Position numbers and translations under genes: made by a program. The notes under the pieces are model-generated. The model saw only the letters and a list, made by a program, of their open reading frames with translations. It did no database searches and was not told where the DNA came from. Positions 47,163 through 54,795 of a DNA stretch of 64,000 nt are shown here, piece after piece. This DNA is from Streptomyces sp. NRRL F-2664 (GTDB lineage: Bacteria > Actinomycetota > Actinomycetes > Streptomycetales > Streptomycetaceae), in NCBI RefSeq assembly GCF_000719345.1, contig NZ_JOFX01000036.1, forward strand, positions 1-64,000. The letters are read 5' to 3'. The first letter of the stretch is position 1. Each line of letters begins with the position of its first letter.

Positions 47163-47336
47163 TGGCGTCCGTCCCCTCGCCGCTGCGAGCAGCCGTACGG
47201 GTGGGCACGGCCACTGCCGATCCTGCCCCCGGGGCGCCGGAGCAGCCCGGGGGCGGGGTCGTGTCTAGGGCCGTCCGGGTGACAGATCGGCCGTTCCCGG
47301 GATTGATCAGTGCGGGTGACGGGCCGCGTGCCGGTG

Positions 47337-48086
47337 TCAGACCGTGTGGGTGACGCGTTCGCTCGCGGTCCGCTCGGCCAGCGCCTGCGCCGACAGCCGG
47401 TCCAGGTGCCGGCAGAGCACCACCGAGGCCCCCGCCGCGAGCGCCGCGTACAGCCCGGCGGACAGCCCCTCCCAGGTGTCGTAGCCCCGCCCGGTCAGCA
47501 CCCGCGACCCCGCACCCAGGCCGAGCTCCGCCGCGTCCGCACGGGCCCGGTCGACCAGCGCCGCGTGCGAGAACTCCTCGCCGCCGACCGCCAGGGCCGG
47601 GTCGGAGGGCTCCACCGGGACGAAGGGGGCGAAGCGGTCGCCCTGCCCCGGCACCTCCACCGCGTAGTCCGCGAACCCGGCCGGGGGCTGCGGGAAGCGC
47701 CCGCCCAGCGGGCGCAGGGCCAGCGCCACCCGCTCGCCGGAGCACTCCAGGGCCTGCTCCAGGGTGTCCGGCCCGCTGACGACGAGATCCGCGTCGGCCG
47801 GGTCCCCGCCCACTGACGCCACGACCCCGACGGAATCGCAGGCGAGCAGCCACACGGCGCTCTGCCAGTGTGCGGGGAGCAGCAGCGCGAGCCGGTCACC
47901 GGGCTCGGCGCCCAGGTCGCCCTGGAGCAGATTCGCGGTCTTGGCCACCCAATTGGCGAAGGTCGCTACGGACAATTCGACGCGTTCGCCCGTGGCGTCG
48001 TCGTAGAAGGTGACGAGCGGGCGGCCCGGATCGGCGGCGAGCGCGGATCGCAGCAGGTCGGCAGGGGTGCGGTCAATGGCGTTCAC
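47337..48086 (-). CDS. TIGR03089-type protein (adenylate-forming N-terminal-like)
   Basis: A 249-residue protein resembling the N-terminal part of AMP-binding enzymes: TFYDDATGERVELSVATFANWVAKTANLLQ, then LLLPAHWQSAVWLLAC. It lacks the C-terminal adenylation motifs and the small lid domain, so it is unlikely to activate substrates. It fits the actinobacterial family TIGR03089, whose function is unknown. It begins with GTG at 48086 and lies next to the LCP genes, as in related genomes (from memory). Confidence 0.85.
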   Translation of the reverse strand: MNAIDRTPADLLRSALAADPGRPLVTFYDDATGERVELSVATFANWVAKTANLLQGDLGAEPGDRLALLLPAHWQSAVWLLACDSVGVVASVGGDPADADLVVSGPDTLEQALECSGERVALALRPLGGRFPQPPAGFADYAVEVPGQGDRFAPFVPVEPSDPALAVGGEEFSHAALVDRARADAAELGLGAGSRVLTGRGYDTWEGLSAGLYAALAAGASVVLCRHLDRLSAQALAERTASERVTHTV

Positions 48087-48115
48087 CCGGCCCAGCGTAC
48101 GCGGGGCCGCGCGGG

Positions 48116-48162
48116 CCCCTCCCCCGTACGGGGGGCCGCGGCTCCGCCGTACGGGGGAGGGG
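48116..48162. promoter_or_regulatory. 16-bp inverted repeat between divergent genes
   Basis: CCCCTCCCCCGTACGG (48116-48131) and its exact complement (48147-48162) flank a 15-nt loop. It lies in the 122-nt space between two genes transcribed away from each other, so it is in both 5' leaders or promoters rather than at a 3' end. It could extrude as a cruciform or act as an RNA structure; its role is unknown. Confidence 0.5.
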
Positions 48163-48208
48163 TGCCCGAGGCGCAGCGGACGGGGCGTCAGATCTCGGAT
48201 GGCGCCCC

Positions 48209-49615
48209 GTGGTGCGCGTGCTCACCATCCTTTCCATGCGTGGATTCCTTGCTTCCTCGATCGGCGTCGCGACGGCCGCCGTACTGGCCCTGCCCCTCGC
48301 GCTCCCGACTCCAGCACTCGCCGAAACCGTCCCCGCGACCCCGGCCGGGTCCACCCAGTCGCTGCCGCTCGTCCCCATGGGACCCGCGGCGGACCGCACC
48401 CCCGGCGTCCCCGGAATGAGCGCCTCGCCCCGCGGTCCCGAGACGCAGGGCCTGACCGCCCGTGAGGTCACGACGTTCTCGCTGGTCGGTGTCGTCTGGG
48501 ACGACGCCGCCACCCAGCTCAACGGCCGCGTCCAGGTCCGTACGCGCTCCACCCGGACCGCGACCTGGTCCGACTGGCAGGACGTCGAGGTCCACAACAG
48601 CGAGCACGCCGCCGACCCGGACACGTCGGAGCGCGGCTCCGGCCGGGTCCGCGGCGCCACCGCCCCGCTGTGGGTGGGCGAGTCCGACGGCATCGAGGTC
48701 CGCGTCCAGGCGGAGAGGGACGCTCCGGCCACTCGCGCCGCAGCCCGGCTGCCCTCGGGCCTGCGGATCGAGCTCGTCGACCCGGGCGCGGCGCCCAGCC
48801 CCACGGACGGCAAGAACAGCGGCCCGGCCGACGAGAAGGGCGAGATGGTGGCGCCGGGCCTGACCATGGAGATGGCCGAGGCCTCCGCGGCGAACGTGCC
48901 GCACGCCCCGCTCGGCGCGAACGAGATCACCGAGCTGAACAAGGCCGACTCCACCGCGGACGCCGTCTTCGCCGCCGAGGGCGAACTGACCGCGGCGGCC
49001 GCCCCGTACATCGGCCCGCGCCCGCGGATCGTCACCCGCAAGGGGTGGGGAGCGGACGAGTCCCTGCGCGAGAAGGCCTTCGCCTACACCAACACCGTGA
49101 AGGCGGCGTTCGTCCACCACAGCGCCTCCGGGAACAACTACGCCTGCAAGGACGCCCCGGCGGTACTGCGCAGCCTGTACCGCTACCACGTGGTCAGCAG
49201 CGGCTGGCGCGACCTCGGCTACAACTTCGCCGTCGACAAGTGCGGCACGGTCTACGAGGGCCGCGCGGGCGGGGTCGGCAAGCCGGTCCTCGGGGCGCAC
49301 ACCATGGGCTTCAACACCGACAGCATGGGTGTGGCGGTGCTCGGCACCTTCACCTCCTCCGCACCCCCGGCCGCCGCCGTCGACGCGGTCGCGCGCCTCA
49401 CCGCGTGGAAGCTCGGCCTCTTCGGCCGGGACCCCCGCGCCAAGACCACCCTCAAGTCGGGCGGCGGCAACCGCTACCCCAAGGGCCGCAACGTCTCGCT
49501 GAACGTCATCTCCGGCCACCGCGACGGCTTCGCGACGGAATGCCCCGGCAGGCAGCTGTACGGCAGACTGCCGGTCACCCGCACCTCCTCGGCCAAGCTC
49601 CAGGGCCGCCCGTAG
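48209..49615 (+). CDS. Peptidoglycan-recognition-type N-acetylmuramoyl-L-alanine amidase
   Basis: A secreted protein of 468 residues, or 459 if it starts at the ATG at 48236. The signal peptide ends near TPALA. An N-terminal region of about 230 residues with a beta-rich segment (VVWDDAATQLNGRVQVRTR) precedes the PGRP/amidase_2 domain at about 270-455. Zinc ligands are visible in AFVHHSASGNNY and SGHRDGFATECPG, with the conserved Tyr/Trp in WRDLGYNF. It probably cuts the stem peptide from muramic acid during growth or spore formation. Neither start has a strong Shine-Dalgarno. Confidence 0.92.
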   Translation: MVRVLTILSMRGFLASSIGVATAAVLALPLALPTPALAETVPATPAGSTQSLPLVPMGPAADRTPGVPGMSASPRGPETQGLTAREVTTFSLVGVVWDDAATQLNGRVQVRTRSTRTATWSDWQDVEVHNSEHAADPDTSERGSGRVRGATAPLWVGESDGIEVRVQAERDAPATRAAARLPSGLRIELVDPGAAPSPTDGKNSGPADEKGEMVAPGLTMEMAEASAANVPHAPLGANEITELNKADSTADAVFAAEGELTAAAAPYIGPRPRIVTRKGWGADESLREKAFAYTNTVKAAFVHHSASGNNYACKDAPAVLRSLYRYHVVSSGWRDLGYNFAVDKCGTVYEGRAGGVGKPVLGAHTMGFNTDSMGVAVLGTFTSSAPPAAAVDAVARLTAWKLGLFGRDPRAKTTLKSGGGNRYPKGRNVSLNVISGHRDGFATECPGRQLYGRLPVTRTSSAKLQGRP

Positions 49616-49621
49616 GCTCCC

Positions 49622-49674
49622 GCCGGGCCCGTCCACCCCCTGAGGCACCCGCCCGCCGGGCGGACGGGCCCGGC
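49622..49674 (+). terminator. Hairpin after the amidase gene
   Basis: GCCGGGCCCGTCC (49622-49634) pairs with GGACGGGCCCGGC (49662-49674); the loop contains a further GC-rich palindrome. It lies 7 nt after the amidase stop. Confidence 0.75.
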
Positions 49675-49717
49675 TTGCGCAGACCGGGCGGCGCGGCGGA
49701 ACGCTTAGGCTCGATAC

Positions 49718-50716
49718 ATGGCCGGCCGCTTCGAACCCCTCAACCGGACCGTCGTGCGCGGCGGGCGCACCGCCGTCCCGCCGGGGCGGGGGAGCCACGT
49801 CGGCCTCGGAGGAACGGCGCGCCGGTGGGCGCCGGACGGCCCCGTCGACCTCGGCCTCACCCTCGGCCCGCTCCGGCGCGGCCCCGGCGACCCCACCTTC
49901 CGGGCCGCACCCGACGGCTCCGTGTGGCGCGCCACCCGCACCCCCGAGGGCCCCGCCACCCTCCGCGTGGCCCGGTCCGGCACGGAGATCGACGCCGAGG
50001 CCTGGGGCGCCGGCGCCGCCTGGCTCCTCGACCACCTGCCCGCGCTGCTCGGCGCCGGCGACGACCCGGCCGTCTTCGTCCCCCGCCACCGCCTCGTGCA
50101 CGCCAGCCACCGCACCCGCCCGGGCCTGCGCCTGACCCGCACCGGCCTGGTGCTGGAGTCCCTGATCCCCACCGTCCTGGAACAGAAGGTCACCGCCGAC
50201 GAGGCGTACCGCGCCTGGCGCCGCCTCGTACGCCAGTACGGCGAACCGGCACCCGGCCCCCACGGGCAGGACCTGTACGTCATGCCCGACCCCCGTACCT
50301 GGGCGATGATCCCGTCCTGGGACTGGCACAAGGCAGGGGTCGACGCCAAACGCTCCGACACCATCGTCCGGGCCGTACGCGTCGCGAACCGCCTGGAGGA
50401 GGCGGCTGCCATGGACCTGCCCGAGGCGGCACGACGGCTGGAGGCCGTCCCCGGCATCGGCCCGTGGACCTCCGCGGAGACCCTGCAGCGCAGCAACGGC
50501 CACCCCGACGCCGTCACCACCGGCGACCTGCATCTGCCCGGCATCATCGGCTACGCCCTCGCCGGCGACCGCGACGCCGACGACGCCGCCATGCTGGAGC
50601 TGCTCGCCCCGTACGCGGGCCAGCGCCACCGGGCCGCCCGCCTCGTGCTCCTCGCGGGCCGCACCCCGCCCCGCCGCGCCCCGCGGATGTACCGCAGCGA
50701 CATCGGCCGTTTCTAG
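49718..50716 (+). CDS. DNA-3-methyladenine glycosylase II-like (AlkA/HhH family)
   Basis: A 332-residue base-excision enzyme. The helix-hairpin-helix and catalytic region LEAVPGIGPWTSAETLQ at about residues 243-259 is followed by the catalytic Asp in VTTGDLHLPGIIGYAL. The family removes alkylated bases. No FeS-cluster Cys motif is present, which fits AlkA rather than EndoIII or MutY. The N-terminal 110 residues resemble the AlkA N-domain only loosely. Monocistronic. Confidence 0.88.
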   Translation: MAGRFEPLNRTVVRGGRTAVPPGRGSHVGLGGTARRWAPDGPVDLGLTLGPLRRGPGDPTFRAAPDGSVWRATRTPEGPATLRVARSGTEIDAEAWGAGAAWLLDHLPALLGAGDDPAVFVPRHRLVHASHRTRPGLRLTRTGLVLESLIPTVLEQKVTADEAYRAWRRLVRQYGEPAPGPHGQDLYVMPDPRTWAMIPSWDWHKAGVDAKRSDTIVRAVRVANRLEEAAAMDLPEAARRLEAVPGIGPWTSAETLQRSNGHPDAVTTGDLHLPGIIGYALAGDRDADDAAMLELLAPYAGQRHRAARLVLLAGRTPPRRAPRMYRSDIGRF

Positions 50717-50831
50717 GGCGTGGCCGGGGGCGGCGGGCGCCGACCCCGCACCTCGCCGGAGGCCGGCGGCCCGCCCCCGCGGCAGGTCGGGGGCGGGGAG
50801 CGGTCCGACGCGCACGCCGCAGGCGCCGGCG

Positions 50832-52130
50832 TCAGCGGACCTCGACGAAGTCCTCCGCCGCCCGCCCCGGCCGCCGCGGCGGCGCCGCCGCCGGGTGGCC
50901 GACCGCCACCGTCCCCATCGGGTCCCAGTCGTCCGGCAGCTCCAGCACCTCCCGCACCACGTCCCGGCAGAACATCGTCGAGGACACCCACGCCGACCCC
51001 AGCCGCTCACCGGCCAGCGCGACCAGCAGGTTCTGGACGCCCGCGCCCATCGCCACCACGAACATCTCCCGCTCGGCGGCGTCCCGCCGGGCGTGCCCGT
51101 AGTGGTGCGCACCGTCCGTCACCAGGCACGGCACCACCAGGTACGGGGCAGCCCGCAGGACGTCCCCGCGCCGTACCCGCTTCGCGATGGACTCCTCGGA
51201 CTTGCCGTCCGACCGCAGGTCCGCGATCCACGCGTCCCGCATGGCGTCCAGCAGCCGCACCCGCGAGGCCTCGGACTCCAGCAGCACGAACCGCCACGGC
51301 GTCGTGTGGTGGGGCGCCGGGGCCGTCACGGCCGCCGCCACCGCCCGCCGCACCGCGCCCGGGTCCACCGGCTCCGCCGTGAAGGCCCGTACGGTCCGCC
51401 GCTGCGTCACGGCCTCCCGTACCGCCTCCGAGGTGCCCAGCCGGAACATGTCGTCGGCCGGGGAGCGCACCAGGTCCCGCGCGGCGCTGCCCTCGCCCAT
51501 GACGTGCGCCAGTCCGCGTACGACGGCCACCGGCAGGCCGGCCGCCTTGCCCTTGACCAGGTCGCCGGCGGCGGCGAGCTCGTCCGCCGTCGCGACCACC
51601 GTCGCGTTCAGGGGGTTGCCGTGGGTGTCGCCGGCGCCGCGCAGGTCCTCCAGGACCCGCACTCCGGCGGAGCCGATGGCCACGTCCGTCAGCCCGTTGC
51701 GCCAAGGCCGCCCGAAGGTGTCCGTCACGACCACGCCGACGTCCACGCCGAGCGCGTCGCGCACCCCGGCGCGGATCGCCGCGGCGGACGCGTCCGGGTC
51801 CTGCGGGAGCAGCAGCACCGTGCCGGGCGCGGTGTTGGAGGCGTCCACCCCGGCCGCGGCCATCACCAGGCCCTGCCGGTTCTCCACGATGCGCAGCGCG
51901 CCCCGGCGCGCGACCACGCGTACGGTCTCCGCGTCGATGGCCGCCTCGCGCGAGTCCGCCCGGACGATCCGCCCCTCGGCCTTGGAGACGATCTTCGAGG
52001 TGACCAGCAGGACATCGCCGTCCCGCAGACCGGGCGCCGCCGTCGTGATCAGCTTCGCCAGGTCGTCGCCCGGCCGGACCTCCGGTATCCCTTCGACGGC
52101 CCGCACCTCGTACGAGGGCACACCCGTCAC
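50832..52130 (-). CDS. fbiB: Coenzyme F420:L-glutamate ligase / dehydro-F420-0 reductase
   Basis: FbiB (432 residues) is a two-domain enzyme of F420 synthesis. The N-terminal CofE-like domain (about 1-245) adds glutamates using [42 protein letters not shown] and [12 protein letters not shown] are typical. The C-terminal nitroreductase-like FMN domain (about 246-430) has [15 protein letters not shown] and [15 protein letters not shown] and reduces the dehydro intermediate. The GTG at 52130 overlaps the fbiA stop by 4 nt, so the pair is translationally coupled. Confidence 0.95.
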   Translation of the reverse strand: MTGVPSYEVRAVEGIPEVRPGDDLAKLITTAAPGLRDGDVLLVTSKIVSKAEGRIVRADSREAAIDAETVRVVARRGALRIVENRQGLVMAAAGVDASNTAPGTVLLLPQDPDASAAAIRAGVRDALGVDVGVVVTDTFGRPWRNGLTDVAIGSAGVRVLEDLRGAGDTHGNPLNATVVATADELAAAGDLVKGKAAGLPVAVVRGLAHVMGEGSAARDLVRSPADDMFRLGTSEAVREAVTQRRTVRAFTAEPVDPGAVRRAVAAAVTAPAPHHTTPWRFVLLESEASRVRLLDAMRDAWIADLRSDGKSEESIAKRVRRGDVLRAAPYLVVPCLVTDGAHHYGHARRDAAEREMFVVAMGAGVQNLLVALAGERLGSAWVSSTMFCRDVVREVLELPDDWDPMGTVAVGHPAAAPPRRPGRAAEDFVEVR

Positions 52131-53086
52131 CGAGCGGCCTCCGCCAGCTCCAGTGCGGCCCGGGCCATCGCCGCGGTGGCCTCCAGGTCGGTCATCATCA
52201 GCGGCACCGCGCGGCAGCTGATCCCGGCGGCCTCCACCTCGCCGACCGCGTCCGCGTCGGCGGTGTCGACCAGCCAGCCGTCGAGCAGCCCCGTCCCGTA
52301 GTACAGGGCGACCGCGGCGGCGGTGGCCTCGACGCCGACGGCGGCCAGCACCTTGTCGGCCATGCCGCGCACGGGCGCCCCGCCGACGATGGGGGAGAGG
52401 CCCACGACGGGGGCGTCGGCCTCCGCCACGGCCTCCCGGATGCCGGGTACGGCGAGGATGGTGCCCACGGACACCACGGGGTTGGACGGCGGGAGGACGA
52501 TCACGTCGGCCGCGGCGATGGCCTCCAGCACGCCGGGTGCGGGCTTGGCCTGTTCGGCTCCCACGGGTACGACGGCCTCCGCGTCGACGGAGGCGCGCAG
52601 CCGGACCCAGTACTCCTGGAAGTGGATGACCCGGCGCTCGCCGGTGCCGGCCTCGGTGATGGCGACGTGGGTCTCGACCCGGTCGTCGGACATGGGCAGC
52701 AGCCGGACGCCGGGCTGCCAGCGGTCGCAGAGGGCCTCGGTGACCGCGCTCAGCGGGTAGCCGGCTCCGAGCATCTGCGTGCGGACGATGTGGGTGGCGA
52801 AGTCGCGGTCCCCGAGGCCGAACCACGTGGGTCCGACCCCGTAGGCGGCGAGTTCCTCCTTGACCGTGAAGGACTCGTCGGCGCGGCCCCAGCCCTGGTC
52901 CTCGTCGATGCCACCGCCGAGGGTGTACATCACGGTGTCCAGGTCGGGGCAGACCTTGAGCCCGAAGAGGTGAATGTCGTCACCGGTGTTGCCGATGACC
53001 GTGATGTCCGCGTCGGGCACCGCCGACTTGAGTCCGCGAAGGAACCGGGCGCCGCCTATACCGCCGGCCAGAACAACAATGCGCAT
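52127..53086 (-). CDS. fbiA: 2-phospho-L-lactate/phosphoenolpyruvate transferase
   Basis: FbiA/CofD (319 residues) joins the activated three-carbon unit to Fo, giving (dehydro-)F420-0. The N-terminal [16 protein letters not shown] is the nucleotide-binding start; [25 protein letters not shown] and VVLSPIVGG-like [14 protein letters not shown] are family signatures. In actinobacteria the donor is made from phosphoenolpyruvate. It is first of the fbiA-fbiB operon. F420 serves redox enzymes in antibiotic synthesis and degradation in Streptomyces. Confidence 0.96.
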   Translation of the reverse strand: MRIVVLAGGIGGARFLRGLKSAVPDADITVIGNTGDDIHLFGLKVCPDLDTVMYTLGGGIDEDQGWGRADESFTVKEELAAYGVGPTWFGLGDRDFATHIVRTQMLGAGYPLSAVTEALCDRWQPGVRLLPMSDDRVETHVAITEAGTGERRVIHFQEYWVRLRASVDAEAVVPVGAEQAKPAPGVLEAIAAADVIVLPPSNPVVSVGTILAVPGIREAVAEADAPVVGLSPIVGGAPVRGMADKVLAAVGVEATAAAVALYYGTGLLDGWLVDTADADAVGEVEAAGISCRAVPLMMTDLEATAAMARAALELAEAAR

Positions 53087-53131
53087 GCGGACAGTCTGTC
53101 AGCCGGGCCCGCGGGCGGCGGGCCGGGACCG

Positions 53132-53665
53132 TCAGGCGGGCACGGACTCGGTCTCGGCCGGGGAGCAGCTGTGCATGGGCATCTCGGTCAGGCCGGGGAA
53201 GTAGACGTGGAGGCTGACCGCGCCTTCGAGGGTGTCGTTGACGACCTCGTGGGCGTAGCCGGGGGCGAAGACGCGCTGGGCGCCCGCCCGGTGGGCGAGC
53301 CGGCCGCGGGAGGTGTGCTCGGTGAGCTCCCCCTCCAGGACGGTCAGGACGCCGGAGGAGGCGCCGTGGTCGTGCAGCCCGCTGCCCTGGCCGGGGACCC
53401 AGCTGAGCAGCCAGACCTCGTAGCCGGGGCCGGTGCGCAGCCGGTGGTACCAGCGGGTGGTGGCGTCGTACTGGACGAGGTGCTCCCAGGAGGCGCGGTC
53501 CTCGGCGATGGAGCGGGCGAGGCCGACGAACTCGGCCACGGTGGCGGGGTGTTCGCGGGCGGGCTGCAGGAGGTGCTGGACGGCGAGGATGTCACCGGCG
53601 ATCTGGAGGTCGCTCTCGACGGTCGCGGGAGCGGCGGATGCGGTGGCGCTGGTGGTGCTGTTCAT
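53132..53665 (-). CDS. Cysteine dioxygenase (type I)
   Basis: A 177-residue cupin enzyme that oxidises cysteine to cysteine sulfinate with Fe(II) and O2. The metal ligands are H98 and H100 in GSGLHDHGASSG and H139 in GYAHEVVND; WYHRLRTGPGYEVWLLSW and VSLHVYFPG fit the bacterial family. The ATG at 53665 has GAGG 9 nt upstream. Upstream lie two short frames, the first ending in six Cys codons, so expression is probably tied to the supply of cysteinyl-tRNA. It would dispose of excess cysteine. Confidence 0.93.
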   Translation of the reverse strand: MNSTTSATASAAPATVESDLQIAGDILAVQHLLQPAREHPATVAEFVGLARSIAEDRASWEHLVQYDATTRWYHRLRTGPGYEVWLLSWVPGQGSGLHDHGASSGVLTVLEGELTEHTSRGRLAHRAGAQRVFAPGYAHEVVNDTLEGAVSLHVYFPGLTEMPMHSCSPAETESVPA

Positions 53666-53686
53666 CGGGGGGTACCTCGACGGATG

Positions 53687-53752
53687 TCAGTCGTGCTGGC
53701 GGTCGCTGTGGGGGAGGGCCGGAGCTCTGGGGAGCCGGGGCTCCACGGGCAT
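53687..53752 (-). CDS. Second upstream ORF of the cysteine dioxygenase leader (21 aa)
   Basis: ATG at 53752 begins inside the stop codon of the poly-Cys frame (TGATG) and the frame runs 21 codons (MPVEPRLPRA onward) to a TGA at 53687-53689. That stop is 21 nt before the dioxygenase ATG. A ribosome ending on the poly-Cys peptide could restart here and so keep the leader RNA occupied. The RNA across it can form GGAGCC/GGCTCC stems (53731-53744). Codon use is Pro/Arg rich; the peptide itself may have no function. Confidence 0.45.
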   Translation of the reverse strand: MPVEPRLPRAPALPHSDRQHD

Positions 53753-53838
53753 CAACAGCAGCAACAGCAACAGCGAACCTGGGCAGCGCGCAGGAACCCA
53801 CGAATGGGGGTCCGGGTGGCGGCTGCGGGCGCTGACAT
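53752..53838 (-). CDS. Cys-rich leader peptide (28 aa) of the cysteine dioxygenase gene
   Basis: Reading leftwards from ATG at 53838 the frame gives MSAPAAATRTPIRGFLRAAQ, then VR and six consecutive Cys codons (TGT TGC TGT TGC TGC TGT, 53755-53772), then TGA. No Shine-Dalgarno precedes the ATG, and a TTGACA -35 lies about 31 nt upstream, so the transcript probably begins at or next to the ATG and is leaderless. Runs of Cys codons at the end of leaderless frames are known as cysteine-responsive attenuators in mycobacteria. Here the controlled gene degrades cysteine. Confidence 0.75.
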   Translation of the reverse strand: MSAPAAATRTPIRGFLRAAQVRCCCCCC

Positions 53839-53845
53839 GCGAACA

Positions 53846-53875
53846 AGGAGAACGGGTGCCGGGTCCAGCTGTCAA
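53846..53875 (-). promoter_or_regulatory. Candidate promoter of the cysteine dioxygenase leader
   Basis: On the minus strand a consensus TTGACA (53875-53870) is followed after 18 nt by TCTCCT (53851-53846), a poor but possible -10. Transcription would start about 7 nt further on, next to the ATG at 53838, consistent with leaderless translation of the Cys-rich peptide. The start has not been mapped. Confidence 0.45.
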
Positions 53876-54114
53876 CCCAATGTCCGGTTTGGGGTAAAAG
53901 TTTCACCTCATCCGGTTGCCGTTCCGGGAGAAAGGTTTGTGCAACGAAGAGTGGGGCATTTGCGCTGCGCCGGGGTTCAAACCTGATCTCGCCATCGTGA
54001 CCTGAATGTGATCTGCGCCGCTCTTCCTTGCCGACCGCAACCCCGCTTCCAGGTGACGCGTGGATAACGGGTGAAGGTGACATCTCATGACCCCGGTGGC
54101 ATGTGTCACGATTT

Positions 54115-54144
54115 TTGGCGATATGAACACTTTCTGCATAGGCT
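54115..54144 (+). promoter_or_regulatory. Candidate upstream whiB promoter
   Basis: TTGGCG (54115-54120) and TAGGCT (54139-54144) with an 18-nt spacer would start transcription about 140 nt before the whiB ATG. GTGTC (54103-54107), the complement of the GACAC core bound by WhiA, lies just before it. S. coelicolor whiB is known to have more than one promoter; matching these motifs to them is inference. The stretch 53876-54114 shows no gene on either strand. Confidence 0.35.
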
Positions 54145-54187
54145 TGGTTCCGCAGAGTGAATAAGGGGCCCAATAGCAGATCTCGGC

Positions 54188-54217
54188 TTGACTGCCCCGG
54201 AGCCACGCACTTGTAAT
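54188..54217 (+). promoter_or_regulatory. Candidate proximal whiB promoter
   Basis: TTGACT (54188-54193) and TGTAAT (54212-54217), 18 nt apart, form the best vegetative-type promoter in the window. Transcription would start near 54224, giving a leader of about 67 nt before the whiB ATG at 54291. Confidence 0.6.
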
Positions 54218-54218
54218 T

Positions 54219-54248
54219 TCACTCGTGTCGTTACGTAGCAATGAGTGA
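54219..54248. promoter_or_regulatory. Inverted repeat at the whiB transcription start
   Basis: TCACTC (54219-54224) and GAGTGA (54243-54248) are perfect complements separated by 18 nt, spanning the predicted start of the proximal promoter. A GTGTC pentamer lies between them (54225-54229). BldD recognises AGTGA/TCAC half-sites and is known to bind at whiB, so this is a candidate site, although the half-site order differs from the reported consensus. Confidence 0.35.
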
Positions 54249-54290
54249 CGACGTGACCACGGGGACGCACCAACAGAGCGAGGGGCGCAC

Positions 54291-54554
54291 ATGACCGAGC
54301 TGTTTCAGGAACTGCTGGTCGAGGAAGCGGACGAGGAGCTCGGATGGCAGGAGCGCGCCCTGTGCGCCCAGACCGACCCCGAATCCTTCTTTCCGGAGAA
54401 GGGCGGCTCCACCCGCGAGGCGAAGAAGGTCTGCCTCGCCTGCGAGGTCCGGTCCGAATGCCTTGAGTACGCCCTCGCCAACGACGAGCGGTTCGGGATC
54501 TGGGGCGGCCTGTCCGAGCGCGAGCGCCGCCGCCTGAAGAAGGCAGCCGTCTGA
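54291..54554 (+). CDS. whiB: Sporulation regulator WhiB
   Basis: WhiB (87 residues) is the founding Wbl protein, an iron-sulfur transcription factor needed for sporulation septation in aerial hyphae, where it acts with WhiA. The four cluster ligands are C25, C48, C51 and C57. GIWGG at 69-73 is the family turn, and the basic RERRRLKK at the C-terminus contacts DNA. GAGGGG lies 5 nt before the ATG. It is monocistronic, with two candidate promoters upstream and a strong hairpin downstream. The sequence agrees throughout with Streptomyces WhiB as I remember it. Confidence 0.98.
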   Translation: MTELFQELLVEEADEELGWQERALCAQTDPESFFPEKGGSTREAKKVCLACEVRSECLEYALANDERFGIWGGLSERERRRLKKAAV

Positions 54555-54665
54555 CACCCCCCGGAGCACCACCGCCCCGGCAGCCGCAGCACCCCGCACG
54601 ACATATCCGAATATCCGAGCAAGACCTCTCCGGCACGACGCACAGCCGGACGAGGAGCACCGCAC

Positions 54666-54706
54666 ACGGTCCGCCTCCTGCACCTTCCCCGCAGGAGGCG
54701 GACCGT
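54666..54706. terminator. Hairpin downstream of whiB
   Basis: A 16-bp stem (54666-54681 with 54691-54706) closes on a 9-nt loop, about 110 nt after the whiB stop. It separates whiB from the next gene on the same strand. Confidence 0.8.
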
Positions 54707-54795
54707 TGCTGTGGCAGCCGTTAGGGTGGGGCGCTGTCCAGCAGCCTCCGAGGGCACACCACCCCCGGACCCCCCGCCGGAGGGCCCGTACCGCG

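Noticed and set aside
53687..53875. 62-codon minus-strand frame with a poly-Leu run upstream of cysteine dioxygenase
   Set aside because: The LLLLLLL run is the neighbouring frame of the six Cys codons. The Cys frame has the better-placed start relative to TTGACA and stops immediately after the Cys run, so the long poly-Leu frame is probably a by-product; only its 3' part (53687-53752) is kept as a possible second uORF.
53903..54292. 129-codon minus-strand frame across the whiB promoter region
   Set aside because: It lacks a ribosome site, has mixed codon bias, and covers an A+T-rich promoter region upstream of whiB.
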